Below are positions 11,268-23,025 of a stretch of 64,000 nt of DNA, in pieces. The position numbers and the translations under genes are program-made. The notes beneath the pieces are model-generated. The model saw only the letters and a list, made by a program, of their open reading frames with translations. It did no database searches and was not told the DNA's origin. The first letter of the stretch is position 1. Each line of letters begins with the position of its first letter. Source of the DNA: Corydoras sp. C115 (taxonomy: Eukaryota; Chordata; Actinopteri; Siluriformes; Callichthyidae); contig JAFMOC010000072.1 in the NCBI GenBank assembly GCA_019802505.1, positions 2,267,001-2,331,000 of the forward strand, written 5' to 3'.

Positions 11268-13326
11268 AAAAATATATACAGAAGACAAAGAGTATAAAAA
11301 GAAAGATGACGTTTAGAACATTCTCTAAGTTAATCAAGTCCACAAAAATGAGGAACTCAAAGACATAAACAAGAAGCCACATCAGACTGGTCCAGAGTTG
11401 GTTACATCTAAGGGTACTAGTATTATCTTATTGAACATTTCCAATTCCATTTTTTAAGCCATTTTGGGCAAGCACTTATGACTAAGAAGTGTACATTACA
11501 CTACTTCTAGTGTTTCCAAATCCAAGTACTAACATATTCACAGTCTGCAAGCCAAATAATCAGGTAATCAACAAACCCTTCTTGAATTAAGGAGGAAAAT
11601 TATGCATGTACATGATTTTCCAAGACCAGGTTTGGAAAACCATTAGTCTAGACAGAAATCTAAAAACCTGACTAGGCAGAAATTTTTTTTAAGTATTATC
11701 TCTTTAGAGGTTACACTGAAAAGTAAACAAGTATCACTTTAGAACAGAAACGTGTGTGCTTTTGTGTTAATTACTGATGTGCATTTTAAAGGCTTTTAAA
11801 AACAAATTGGTTCTCTTTTTTACCTGAGACACGTTATCGGGACACCATGTATTCAGTGAATTTAAGTGTTTCATTAAGTCCCATTACCACAGATGTATCT
11901 AAGTTATGGATTTCAAAGTGTGTTAGAATTCCATCATTTATGAAAACAATTGACTACATAAATATCAATGTTGTCATTCTCATGAAATAACCTACAGACA
12001 CGGATTTTTAATAAAATCCCAGCAACTTCTATACATATGTTCTTTTCTTCGTTTTTGCCGTAATTACTTTACAAGGAACTTTATGTTGTAATGTTCTGAT
12101 GGTAATCTTCAGCAAAAAAATATATCCAACTAAATATTTTATAATTAATTTGTATAAACAAATGCATGAATAAAAAAAAAAAATCCAGGCACAAAATATC
12201 AGTCTGTTTATATTCTCATAAAATGACGTACAGACTGGCAACAAGATTATTTAACTCCAACTGGTGCAATGAGTTGCTTCTCATGTTTTAAACAACCATG
12301 TTGAAAAACACATCCCATGGTGTGGACAAGATGTACTCTAGGTCTGTTTTGAGAAGGGTCAAATCATGGCCTGCATCAAGCAGAGAAAACATCTAAGGAC
12401 ATTGCAGAAATGACTAAAATTGGGTTAAGAACTGTCCAACACATCATTAAAAACTGGAAGCGTGGTGGGGACCCATCGGCTTGGGGGAGCCGCCAAAAAT
12501 CCTGAATGAACGTGATCGGCAATCACTTGAATGTTTGGTGAAATCAATTTGAAGAAAAACAACAGAAGAACTCAGGGCTATGTTTAATAGTGACTGTAAT
12601 AGCATTTCTATGTGCAATACTCTATTGCTTTGCAATCTGTTTTTTTCATATCATCTCCCATGTGCCATGTACATAATTAAATTTAGTCATTTAGCAGACA
12701 CTTTTATCCAAAGCGACTTACAAATGAGAACACCACAAGTCTGTAGTTATGGAGAAAACCAGCGTTCCACCATTTTACTCTGGTGAACACCACAGAGTGA
12801 GAATTAGCTCCTTGGTGTGGTGTAACCACCGGGCAAAAATCATCAATAGAGAGAAGTGAACGAGCCAGAGTGTATTTTGAAAAGATAGAGTGAAGGTAAG
12901 AGGGAGCAGATGTAGAAGGAATCTACAGGAGCTGGCAGTTTTGGTAACATGATCAGAGAGTTTAAGATGGGAGTCAATTGTGAAACCAAGGTTACAGACC
13001 GAATTGGTTGGAGCTGTCAATTTGGAAGGTCAGGTCATGATGGATTGATGGTTTAGCTCTATTTTTTCTAAATTTAATTTCAGATGACGGGCCTTCATCC
13101 AAACAGATTGTAACAATCTGACCAAAATGGCTGTTACTATTAAAAGTCTGAGGACTAATTAGGTGAGTATAAATCATGCAAGCGCCAGTATACTTCAAAG
13201 GTTGCACATTATAAACTTTACTCAGTATCATCCAAACATCAAAGTCCAGAGCAACAATAAATAAAGCTTGTACAAAAAAAAAAAATTACTATTTTTTTTA
13301 CTAAAATTTTGTATCCCAACCAAAAA

Positions 13327-13332
<6 letters not shown>

Positions 13333-13414
<82 letters not shown>
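13333..13414. repeat. (AT)n microsatellite, about 40 units
   Basis: Uninterrupted alternating AT inside the decayed LINE. It creates an artefactual Ile-Tyr ORF on both strands. Confidence 0.97.
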
Positions 13415-13416
<2 letters not shown>

Positions 13417-13780
13417 TCAAAAAGTCCAATGAAGTCCAAAAAACAGTGGCCCATTCAAAAACAGGGCCCAGTCATACTAAGAAGAAAATATCAAAAAAAA
13501 GAAAAAAAATGGAATGAGCTCACCCAGTTCCTTGAGATACCTCACTTCAAAAAAGTGTAATCCACATTTTAGAAGGGTAATCCATATGTCAAAAACAAGG
13601 ATGAGTGGGAAAAAAAGGCAGATTCTTGTTTGGGCCTCCGCATCCAACTTCCCCTGGCTTCCTTTCCCCAAATTGTAACCTTCTTCAAGATGGCTGCTCT
13701 ACTTCCTTTTTCCTGTTCTCAAATCAGGGTTCACTTTCACTATAAAAGTCTTCCCCTCCAGGAATTAACAGGAAAGAATT

Positions 13781-13815
<35 letters not shown>

Positions 13816-13817
<2 letters not shown>

Positions 13818-14172
13818 GGCGACATGGTGGCTTAGTGGTTAGTAAGTTTGCCTCTCAGCGCTAGGGATTCCCGGTTCAAATCCCCATCTGGGTCGAGATT
13901 CCATGTTCTCCCCGTGTCCGCGTGGGTTTCATCCGGGTTCTCCGGTTTCCTCCCACAGTCCAAAAACATGGATCAAGTCAATTGAGTTCTTTAAATTGCC
14001 CCATGTAGAGTGTGTTTGTGTGTGTGAGTGTGTGCCGAACAGTGATAGATTGGCGCCCTGTCCTGGGCGTATCTGCCCAGTGCCCGAAAAGTTCTCCCCT
14101 GGATGAGCATGGGGAACCCCCCGTGACCCTAATTTAGGATAAAGCGGCAGATAATGAATGAATGAATGAATA
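13816..14172 (+). mobile_element. SINE A copy, full length
   Basis: Complete head (GGCGACATGGTGGCTTAGTGG) to (GAAT)n tail, inserted in an AT-rich tract of the decayed LINE. Confidence 0.9.
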
Positions 14173-15534
14173 AATAATATATATAAAATAAACACACACC
14201 CATATGAAGGGAAAACACACCCACAATATTGGAAAATTAAGAGGCCACACCTCCTCCCAATACATCCCAATGAACAACCTAAGCTTCTTAAGGACTTTAT
14301 TCCATGGGGTCACTTAAATAACACTACCAGGAATGTAAGTGTTAATACCTAATGATAGGGATCCCACAGGTCCCCTTTATGTGGCAGTGTCACAAGATAT
14401 GTCGGTGAGGCAGGCAGATATCAGATTTTAGATTGTGGTGTCATCAGGGTCCAAAAGACAAATGAAGCTGAGTGTCTTCTCGTCAAAAGATGATAGGACC
14501 AAGTACAGATCCCTGAGGAACACCAGAGAGTACTTCGTGAGAGTTAGAGATCTCTCCATTCCATGACACTTTCAAGGTGCTTCCTGTTAGATAGGATCAA
14601 AACCATTCAAGTGTCGTACCAGAAAAGCCTAATTGTAATAGAGCGGACAGTTGAATCTGAAGATTTACTGTATCGAAAGCTACCTAAAGCTCTAGTAGAA
14701 TGACAACAGAGGCTTGAGAAAGCAATGCTGTCTCAGTGGAGTGACCACACCTAAAACAAGACTGATTGGGATCAAAGAGTTTGTTCTGAGTAAGAAACCT
14801 GGAGACCTGTGTAGATACCACCCGTTCAAGTGTTTTAGACTGGAAAAAGGTAAAAGTGATACAAATCTGTAGCTCTCAACCAAATTTGGGTTGAGCGTTG
14901 GCTTTTTGAGCAGAGGTTTGACTATGGCCTGTTTGAAAGATTCAGGAAAAGTACCAGATGAAAGGGAGGAGTTGATGATGTGTGTAAGTGCTGGTGTGAT
15001 AAAAGAGGCAATGGATTGAAGAAGGTGAGATGGGACGGAATCAAGGGGGCAAGTAGACGGGTTGCTGGCAAGAAGAATATTGCAGATGTCAGATTCTGAG
15101 ACAGGGGAGAAGGAGGAGAAGGTTGGTTGAGTTTGCTGATGCCCTCAGTCTGTTTTGTGAAGAAGGTTGCAAAGATCTCAGCTGACAGAGGGGTGTTGGG
15201 AGGGGTAGAAGGAGGAGTTAGTAGAGAGTTAAAGGTATTAAATAAAGTGTGGGCATTTGAGATGCATGTTACTCTGGACTGGAAGAACAAGGATTTAGCA
15301 GCAGTTATATTCTTCAAGAAGGTGGCGAGTGAGGACTGGTATGTTTCTAAATCTGAAGACAGACCAGACTTACACCATTTTCTTTCAGCAGATCGAAGAG
15401 TAGTGAATTGTTTCCAAAGCACCTCTGTGAGCCAGGGACTGAATGGAGAGCCATATGTTTTCCTTATATTGGACAGACCTGGTCAAGTCAGGAAGACAAG
15501 GTGGAGCAGAATGTGCTGGATTGAGTAGTTTTTT

Positions 15535-15706
15535 TTATTTATTATGTTTTTTTAATTTTATTTTTTTTTGTATGTGCTGATCTCTATTGATACTTTAGAA
15601 ATATCTTTAACTTTCCCAGTTACTGTCACTTCTGCTGCAGAGAAATGTGAATATCACCCATTGTGGGACCAATAAATGATTATCTTATCTTATCTTATCT
15701 TATCTT
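15535..15706 (+). mobile_element. LINE 3' end with (TCTTA)n tail
   Basis: A short 3'-terminal stretch ending CCAATAAATGATTATCTTA and repeats of TCTTA, abutting the resumed Tc1 half at 15707. The family is not determined. Confidence 0.6.
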
Positions 15707-16139
15707 AATGGATTGGGACTAAATAGATGTGTAGCCTTATGAAAACCACCAATCAGAAAGGCTAACTGGGAAAAAAGGCTTAAATTTGCTAGGGGGCATA
15801 AGGATTGGACTCTGGAGAATTGGAATGAGGTCATGTGGTCTGATGAGTCCAGATTTACCCTGTTACAGTGATGGGGCATCAGGGTAAGAAGAAAGACAGG
15901 TTAAGTGATGCACCCATCATGCCTAGTGCCTACTGTGATACTGTGAAAAATTAATGCAATACTGAATGGAAATAAATCTTGCGACATTGCAGAAGCTTAT
16001 CGAAACAAGACCACAGTGAATGTATGCCTTATCAAAACTTAAAGGCGGTCCAATAAAATATTAGTGTGTGACTTTTTTTTTTTGGTGGTGACTTTTTTTT
16101 TTTTGTCAAGCAGTGTATATAAGTTAAAACTTTATTATT

Positions 16140-16200
16140 AACGCTTGTATACTTGTATACTTGTATACGCTTGTATACTTGTATACGCTTGTATACTACA
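16140..16200. repeat. Short minisatellite, GCTTGTATAC/TTGTATAC
   Basis: Alternating 8- and 10-bp units, about six in all. Confidence 0.9.
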
Positions 16201-19200
16201 GAGCTTGGTAAATGGCATAGGCCACACTATTTTTATTTCTGGAACACAAACACCTAACATTTGACTGCACAATATCAATATGTTTTTTTATTCTCATATT
16301 CTCATTTTTATTCTCTTTTATTTTAATCTAACACTTTTCACACCTCCAGTGGTCCTTTGTTCTGTATTTTCTCAAGGTGCACTTTTTGCAGACTCTATTA
16401 GGTGTGCAAAAGATGCCGTTTTATTGCAGAAAGCCTGTAGTGCATCACGTTCTTGCTTTTTTCCAACTTTTCACCTGTGGTTAGCAATTGTGATCTTCCT
16501 ACCTAGTGTTTCACCTGTGAGGCTGTGGGGGTGGTTAAGCTGTAGGTTGTTATGCATATCAATAGCTGCCTGATGACCCCCTAAGGGTTAGACAAACAAG
16601 GGGCTGCTGTTCTCAGGATTTGAAATTTACAGGAAAGCGAGCTTTAAGGAAGGCCCTTTTTTCTAGCACAACTATGCCTCCGATCTATAAAAGCATGTGT
16701 AGTGTGAGTGTGTGACTATGCCTCATTTGTAGGTGGCAGAAGGCAGTCAAACAATCAGGTCAGGTAAAAGATGCACATGTAATAAACTTGGACGTCTATA
16801 TTTGAATGTATTGTATGCTGAAAAGCTTGCTTTTTTTTACAGTTGTGGCAAATAAAACAATATTGTGGTTCAGTCTTACCTATTTCCAGTCTTTAGTCAA
16901 TGCAATCTTCTATGATTGGTGCTGAAACCTGGGTGTTATATCCAGTATGCAGCAAAAAAAACCAGACCCTGCTAACACTGCACACTATCCAGATGCAGTG
17001 TTCTCATATGCTGCTGGAGGCATTAATAGAAAATAGGCAGATGATGTGCTTCAAGCGGCCAGTACTTCAATCCTCAACCTTTGATAAAGTGCACCTCCAA
17101 TACCGTAAAAGGCAGGAAACAAACTCGATGGGTAGTGTTGAGCGAGTGTGTGAGGCAGCACATTAAATATGAGGACTGATGACTCCCATGTCACATATGT
17201 CTTACGCAATGTATACCCGAGATAAGGTCTATCAGGTATCTCTCCCTTTTGTGGATAAATTAGCACCTTTTATACTTACAACCCATGCTCTAGAGTATAC
17301 CAAATGCTTTCCTAGGGAAAGTGTGACGTTATAAAGAACAATAATGAAATAAGATAGACCAAAACAATTATATTTGCAGTCTAGACATAATTATATTTTC
17401 ACACATGCATGTCAATATGAATAATGTGTACATCAATACATACACTACTTTTCCCCCTGTTTATAGGTTTGTCTCAACCTTCCCGTCTACTAGGATGAAT
17501 TCTTCCAAGTAAGTATCCCAGTTTCTAACCTTTTCTTATTTGTCCATACAGGGAGAACAAGACTAAAGGAAGACTTAGTGATGAACAGGGGTGTACCCTG
17601 CTTCATTTCACACAGTATTTGTGGTTTTCAGCCCAGCCCTCACCCGTATAAAGATGCAATTCAGATGAAAATGCAAAAATGTACCTCACAGTGTTTTATT
17701 AACAACATAGAGATCTGGATTTGGCCAGAAAAACAATGGGCAGTGTGACCGCTGCTATTGTTGTCACGTAGAGTTCCGCTTGGAGCTAAGTGACTAATAC
17801 ATGTGAATATACTGGAATATCTGGACTTCTGGTAAGCAGACTTACTGTATTTCCCCTAAATCACTGAGCAGGATCTGAGGTGGTTCTGTAAGCTGCACTT
17901 CCATGGCAGATGTTTGTTTTTACCTTTAAAGTCATGGACCAATTCCAAAATGGCTGCTTGCAAAGAGTGTAACAGTGAAGATGTTGTATAGCTTTGTGCT
18001 GCTGAAGCACTTTGCAGCCTAGCCATACAAGGGAACAGTAGACACCTGCCTGACACTGCTGGATCAGACTGTCACTTTGGAAGAAGATCATCTGTGTTTG
18101 GGGTGGCAGGCCAAACTGCACACATCTGTAATCCCCCCCCCCCCCCACCTTACTGCTCCTTTCCCTCTCATGTCCTCACTCTGCCTGCCCTTTATGGCCC
18201 CAGGGCTGTATAGAGGAGCTCACCCCACCCCAAAAAAAACAAACCTTGCAGCCGTAGGCAAGCCCAGTCGTGCCTGTCCTGTCTCATCAACACATAGGTG
18301 AGCCTAACATCATGGGGGTGAATGAAGGAAACCAGGTCATTTTCAATGCCTTTCATTAATGTCAGTTGGCAAATTCACTGGTGGTCCTGTTTGAGAGATG
18401 TGGGATAAACCTCATAAGATAAAATTGGGTGTCACTCTTAGGATTATACAAATCTGTAGTCAGGAGCAGTGCTTCTAACAGCAAATAAAATAAACTAGAT
18501 TTTGTTTGTATTATAAATCCGCAGTACTGACTTCTTAGCAACTTGGTTCCACCCTCCCCTTCACTACCCCTTCCTCATTACATCTTTAGTACCAACTTAT
18601 ATTACAATTAATGATACAACTGGAGTTCTGCTTAACAGATAATCAAAGTAATTGAGTTACTGCCGTCGGGCAGTAGTGAGGAGCATGAAATGAAACTAAA
18701 CATAATTCAGAATTGCCCTCTGTTATACATATGGTCATTATTACCATTTATGCACCGTATGTAATTGTACAATACTTTTTCTTTATTTTGTCCTATATAT
18801 TACTGTACAATAATGCCATCTTTATAATTGCCATCATAATATTTGTGTTGCAGAATATTGCCATTATTGCACATTGTTATATCTGTGCAATCCTACTATT
18901 TGCACTTCTGTTTGATTCTAATGGCATTTCGTTGTCTTGTACTTAAACAGAGGAACGACAATGAATTTTAATCAATCAATAAGACTGCCTGGTCAAAGAA
19001 CAAGATGCTCATTTAAAAAAACACAAGATTAAAGGAATAAAGAAAATGAAACTTAAAAAAGCCAGAAGGAGCACAAAACAGGCAAAATGACAAAACATGA
19101 CAAAAGCCAATGAACGAAGGCACCCATACACTATATTAAAAATAAAGAGGGCCAATCACAAAAGAAAAAGGCAACATTTGACAGGCAAACACAGTTAAGA

Positions 19201-19230
19201 CACATTAAAGCAATAAGGCACAAGATGGCT
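16201..19230. other. Intergenic, no gene recognised
   Basis: Contains a C-run near 18127-18146 and several short ORFs without homology I can name. No exon with plausible borders was found. Confidence 0.5.
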
Positions 19231-20000
19231 TTCAGTATTGTGAATAAATCACGGGAAAGAAGTGTTCCCGCAGTTACACTTTTTTTATGTGATTTATTCA
19301 CAATAATGTGCAATCTCGAGTGCAAACAGACTTGAAAAAAAATCATGATCTGATTCATAAATGTGTTTGATGAAAATAAATTTGTTAATAAACTGGTCCT
19401 TGCAATGTGATCTAGACCATTGATTGCTAAGTAACAGGTTACCGGTTTTGCTAATAATTAAAATAATGGCATCTAGTGGTCATATTACAGAACACAGTTT
19501 AAAAAACAGCCGCAACAGTTTAAGTGCTTATCAGGAATCACTGTTTATATTAATCTGGATTTCCATTTATGGTACATGATTTAAAATAATGTATTGTATA
19601 TCACACATTGATAGAAATGTGAAGCAGTCAGAGGTGTGCATTATTGTCAATAATGTCATGGCTGGACAAACGGCTCAGCCAATCAGATTTAAGGGCTGTT
19701 TTATAATTAAGCAATAAGGCACGAAAAGGCGTGCATTATTAGGAGTAAATCATGGAAAAAAGGTGTTATTAGGCACGACGTGAAACACAGTTTATAAAAT
19801 GTAGCTGTAACAGACTCAGTGCTTATTGGGAATCAAATCACTGTTTATATTAATCCGTACATTATGTTTTAAAATAATGTATTGTATATCACACATTGAT
19901 ATGAATGAATGATACGAAGCAGTCAGAGGTGTGTGTTATTGTGAATAATGTCACAGCTGGACAAACGGCTCAGCTCAGTAAAATCAGTTTTTACAACCGG
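19230..20000. repeat. Diverged ~310-bp direct duplication with short palindromes
   Basis: A block from ACACAGTTTA through ATTGTATATCACACATTGAT to GGACAAACGGCTCAGC occurs at about 19490-19675 and 19785-19980. A palindrome ATTGTGAATAAATCAC / GTGATTTATTCACAAT precedes it (19238-19303). Related pieces recur at about 44000-44090. Probably a non-autonomous DNA element. Confidence 0.7.
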
Positions 20001-20369
20001 AACTAGCTGTTTTAAAATAATGAACAACTTATATAAATAAGAAGATTATGCATTAAGAAGTTTCGATTCCCAGTGAATTTTTGGTTGGTTTGCTTATGTT
20101 TAGAATTTAAAATAGCTAAAATGGTTTTCAAACGTAATGCCTGACATTAATGCACTGCTCAACAGGAAACCTATCCTAGTTTTAACACTGATTGTCCATT
20201 GTTGCAATGTTATACTTGGTTTAGACAACATTAGACACAGCAGTGCGGTTAAAGTATGATCTCCTGTGCACTTATTGTGCACTTTAGTAGACATACCCAA
20301 CTTGCTCAACCTTGCAGCTAATTTTTGCTACACAATTTGTGTCAAATATCCTCTGTTTCTTGTCAGTAA

Positions 20370-20645
20370 TCCCAAAGTGGTGGATGAACATCTGTAATTG
20401 GAGGACTTTTCTACTGACAACTCAAAACACAATATCATACCACCACTACTATATTAGTGTCCACCAACACCCGATTAATACCTGCTCTGTGGTGGTCCTG
20501 ATCTTTACAATACACAGTAATATACTTTGTACTTTGTTAACAACAAAGTACACAGAAACACAGCTGGAATAAAGTCTGTAATTGTAGAAGTGCAAAGTGA
20601 AGTTATATGGTGGAACTGATAATATTGTCTGTTTAAATTTAGGCA
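20370..20645 (+). mobile_element. Dispersed fish repeat C, copy 1
   Basis: Shares AATACCTGCTCTGTGGTGGT, ATAAAGTCTGTAATTGTAGA and TATATGGTGGAACTGATAA with the copies at 34700 and 49425. Repeated widely in fish genomes as I recall; class not settled. Confidence 0.65.
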
Positions 20646-20685
20646 CATTGATGTGTAACTTATAAAGCGGTCATGAGTGTATGCT

Positions 20686-21016
20686 GGGCGGCACGGTGGC
20701 TTAGTGGTTGGCACGTTCGCTTCTCAGCACTAGGGATTCCCGGTTCGAATCCCCATCTGGGTGGAGTTTCCATGTTCTCCCCGTGGGTTTCCTCCAGGTT
20801 CTCTGGTTTCCTCCCACAGTCCAAAAACATGGATCAAGTCAATTGAGTTCTCCAAATTGCCCCATATAGAGTGTGTCTGTGTGAGTGAGTGTGTGTCCAG
20901 CGATAGATTGGCACCCTGTCCTGCCCAGCGCCCAAAACCATCTCCGCTGGATGGGCATGGGGAACCCCACCGCGACCCTAGTAGAGGATAAAGCAGAAGA
21001 TAATGGATGGATGGAC
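20686..21016 (+). mobile_element. SINE A copy, full length, young
   Basis: Exact 11-bp target duplication GAGTGTATGCT at 20675-20685 and 21017-21027. Box A TGGCTTAGTGG and box B GGTTCGAATCC are both intact. Tail is (GGAT)n. Confidence 0.93.
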
Positions 21017-21029
21017 GAGTGTATGCTAT

Positions 21030-22262
21030 ATTCAATGTTGTATTTAATAGATATTATACAGGATAGTTATTTGACTGTATACTACATATGGTTCACTGCC
21101 TAAATAGAGACGTATTGGTCATTTTATTAATGGCGGTGTTACAGAGGACACAATGAGACAGTCACCCATTTGTATTTAATTCAATTAAACTCTGTTGCAA
21201 GTCTATAATTGAACTAGCTGACATTGTGAATACAATTAGATTAAACATAGAGCACTAGTTTAAACAGGGCTATTCGTTTAATATATAGAGTTGTCCCCAA
21301 GAGAATAGCAGAGTGCAGTTTTATTTTGTTAGGTGGCAGATTTTCAGCTTGAAATAGGCCCAGATTCATTACCAAGTACTTTTTAATTCCCATTATAAGT
21401 AAAAAAAAAAAAAGTGACTTCTTTTCTCAAAGAAGTGACTACTGCGCAGTAAAATAGAACATCGAAAAGTGATGAAGTTACAGCCGTCACATTTTATTTA
21501 TTTTTTATATTTGATTAGCTGTTCTCTGGTGGAGTTGAGAATGATGACAAAGGAGAGCAGAAGTTCGGAGAAATCATATAAATTATGCAGTGGAAAGCAG
21601 TGGCCTTCCTCAATTTGGTCTGGTGAAAACCTTCATTCTGTCAAAGCACAAGATTTCACTTCCATGGGGAGCCTCTACAAACACAGAAACAAAGTAAAAA
21701 AAAAAAAAGCTTCAATAAGGCATTGCAGTATTAAGATTTCACCTGTCAGCCCTCCAAACAAACCTTAATTATTAAAACAATAGCAAAGAAGGCAGATCTT
21801 TACAAAAGTCCATGCATTTAATAGTGCCGTATAATAATATACAGTAAAATAATAATATTTTACTGTAACATTTTAGTATTGAGTATATGATAGAAGCTTG
21901 ATTGTGTCATTAAGAGGATCCTGTTAAAGAAAAAGAAGCAGTGAGAAAGAGAGAGAGAAAGTGAGAGACACATCAAAGGAGACGCGAACCACATCATTAT
22001 ACATACAGCTACTGACAATTTTAGGACACTGCAGAACAGACTGTCAGAGTCTATTAAGAGAGTGGCACAAACAGCAACACAGAAGTTCTCCTCCCCAAAG
22101 ATGATATCTACAGCGCTACCACTGTGAAACTTAAGACCTCCTGACACCATGCAAACAGCAGTTTCTATAGAGTATGTAAATGAATGCTTGTTGTAAATCT
22201 GGCGCAGCATCTCAAGCTCAATATGCTTCGACAAAAATATCTAATTTCACATGGCCCACTTG
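21030..22262. other. Intergenic, no gene recognised
   Basis: AT-rich with poly-A runs near 21403 and 21694. The 124-codon minus-strand ORF at 21860-22234 has no recognisable domain. Confidence 0.5.
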
Positions 22263-22273
22263 TCAGGAAATCA

Positions 22274-22629
22274 TTCATTCATTCATTCATTCATTATGTC
22301 CCGCTTTATCCTCTATCAGGGTCGCGGTGGGGTTCCCCATGCCCATCCAGGGGAGAACATTTTGGGCGCTGCGCAGATGGACCCAGGACAGGGCGCCAAT
22401 CCATCGCTGGGCACACAAACACTCACACAGACACACTCTATATGGGGCAATTTTGAGAACTCAATTGACTTGATCCATGTTTTTGGACTGTGGGAGGAAA
22501 CCGGAGAACCCGGAGGAAACCCACACGGACACGGGGAGAACATGGAAACTCCACCCAGATGGGGATTCGAACCGGGAATACCTAGTGCTGAGAGGCGAAC
22601 GTGCTGACCACTAAGCCACCGTGCCGCCA
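22274..22629 (-). mobile_element. SINE A copy, full length, young
   Basis: Exact 11-bp target duplication TCAGGAAATCA at 22263-22273 and 22630-22640. Confidence 0.93.
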
Positions 22630-22734
22630 TCAGGAAATCAAAAGATTGTGAATTCCCTACCGACAGCACCATAGGAATCACCACTCACCTAACAATTGGG
22701 CCTCATTCCAGTCACTTATGAGAGACCAAATCCT

Positions 22735-23025
22735 AACTAGATGTCCACTAGTTGTTAGTTTTTCCATTTGTTTAGTATCTGGACATGGCTGTTCTACACT
22801 GTTGTTGCTGCCCGGCCGCTCAAGGAGGATGAGTCCCCCATTAAGTCTTGGTCCTCCCAAGGTTTCTTCCTTAAATAACAACATAAAAGGGAGTTTTTTC
22901 TTGCCATTGTCGCTTCGGCTTGCTCTTTGGGGGTTTAAAGGCTTTTCATTCTGTAAAGCTGCTTTGTGACAATGTACTGTTGTAAAAAGCGCTATATAAA
23001 TAAATTACTTGACTTGACTTGACTC
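22735..23025 (+). mobile_element. LINE B 3'-end fragment with (CTTGA)n tail
   Basis: Same sequence as the 3' UTR part of the longer LINE copy at 30434-31692, closing in GCGCTATATAAATAAATTAC and repeated CTTGA. 5'-truncated. Confidence 0.8.

Larger units (their letters stand above)
12655..15530 (-). mobile_element. Decayed LINE (L2/Maui-like) inside the Tc1 relic
   Basis: Reverse-transcriptase pieces in order on the minus strand: endonuclease/RT linker (15422-14922, SSLATFLKNITAAKSLFF), RT core (14883-14692, SYRFVSLLPFSSLKHLNGWY), and C-terminal part (13020-12775, SVCNLGFTIDSHLKLSDHVT). The 3' end at about 12660-12730 is the V-SINE-type tail. It carries stops, a SINE at 13816-14172 and an AT microsatellite. 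Confidence 0.8.
12285..16120 (+). mobile_element. Tc1/mariner relic, split by LINE and SINE insertions
   Basis: The 5' part (12285-12640) translates in pieces to Tc1 transposase DNA-binding sequence (for example TVQHIIKNWKRGGDPSA). The 3' part (15707-16120) resumes with WNEVMWSDESRFTLL and runs to the element end with T-rich sequence and GTCAAGCAGTGTAT. The two halves are collinear; about 3.07 kb of other retroelements separates them, and a further deletion joins sequence near 15940. Stops and indels make it dead. Confidence 0.85.

Noticed and set aside
13309..13560. ORFs of Ile-Tyr repeats
   Set aside because: Pure product of the (AT)n microsatellite.
14922..15422. 166-codon minus-strand ORF as a host gene
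   Set aside because: Matches the linker region between endonuclease and RT of L2/Maui-like LINEs and is collinear with further RT fragments.
20693..20760. tRNA gene-like sequence with A and B boxes
   Set aside because: It is the head of SINE A, repeated many times and not able to form a complete cloverleaf with a 3' acceptor stem as far as I can see.
22316..22684. Recurring ORF of the type SPVSSHSPKTWIKSIEFSKL with Cys/Val repeats, seen in more than ten places on both strands
   Set aside because: It is the translation of SINE A, following its orientation at each copy; the SINE has tRNA-like boxes and target duplications and no conserved start or stop.
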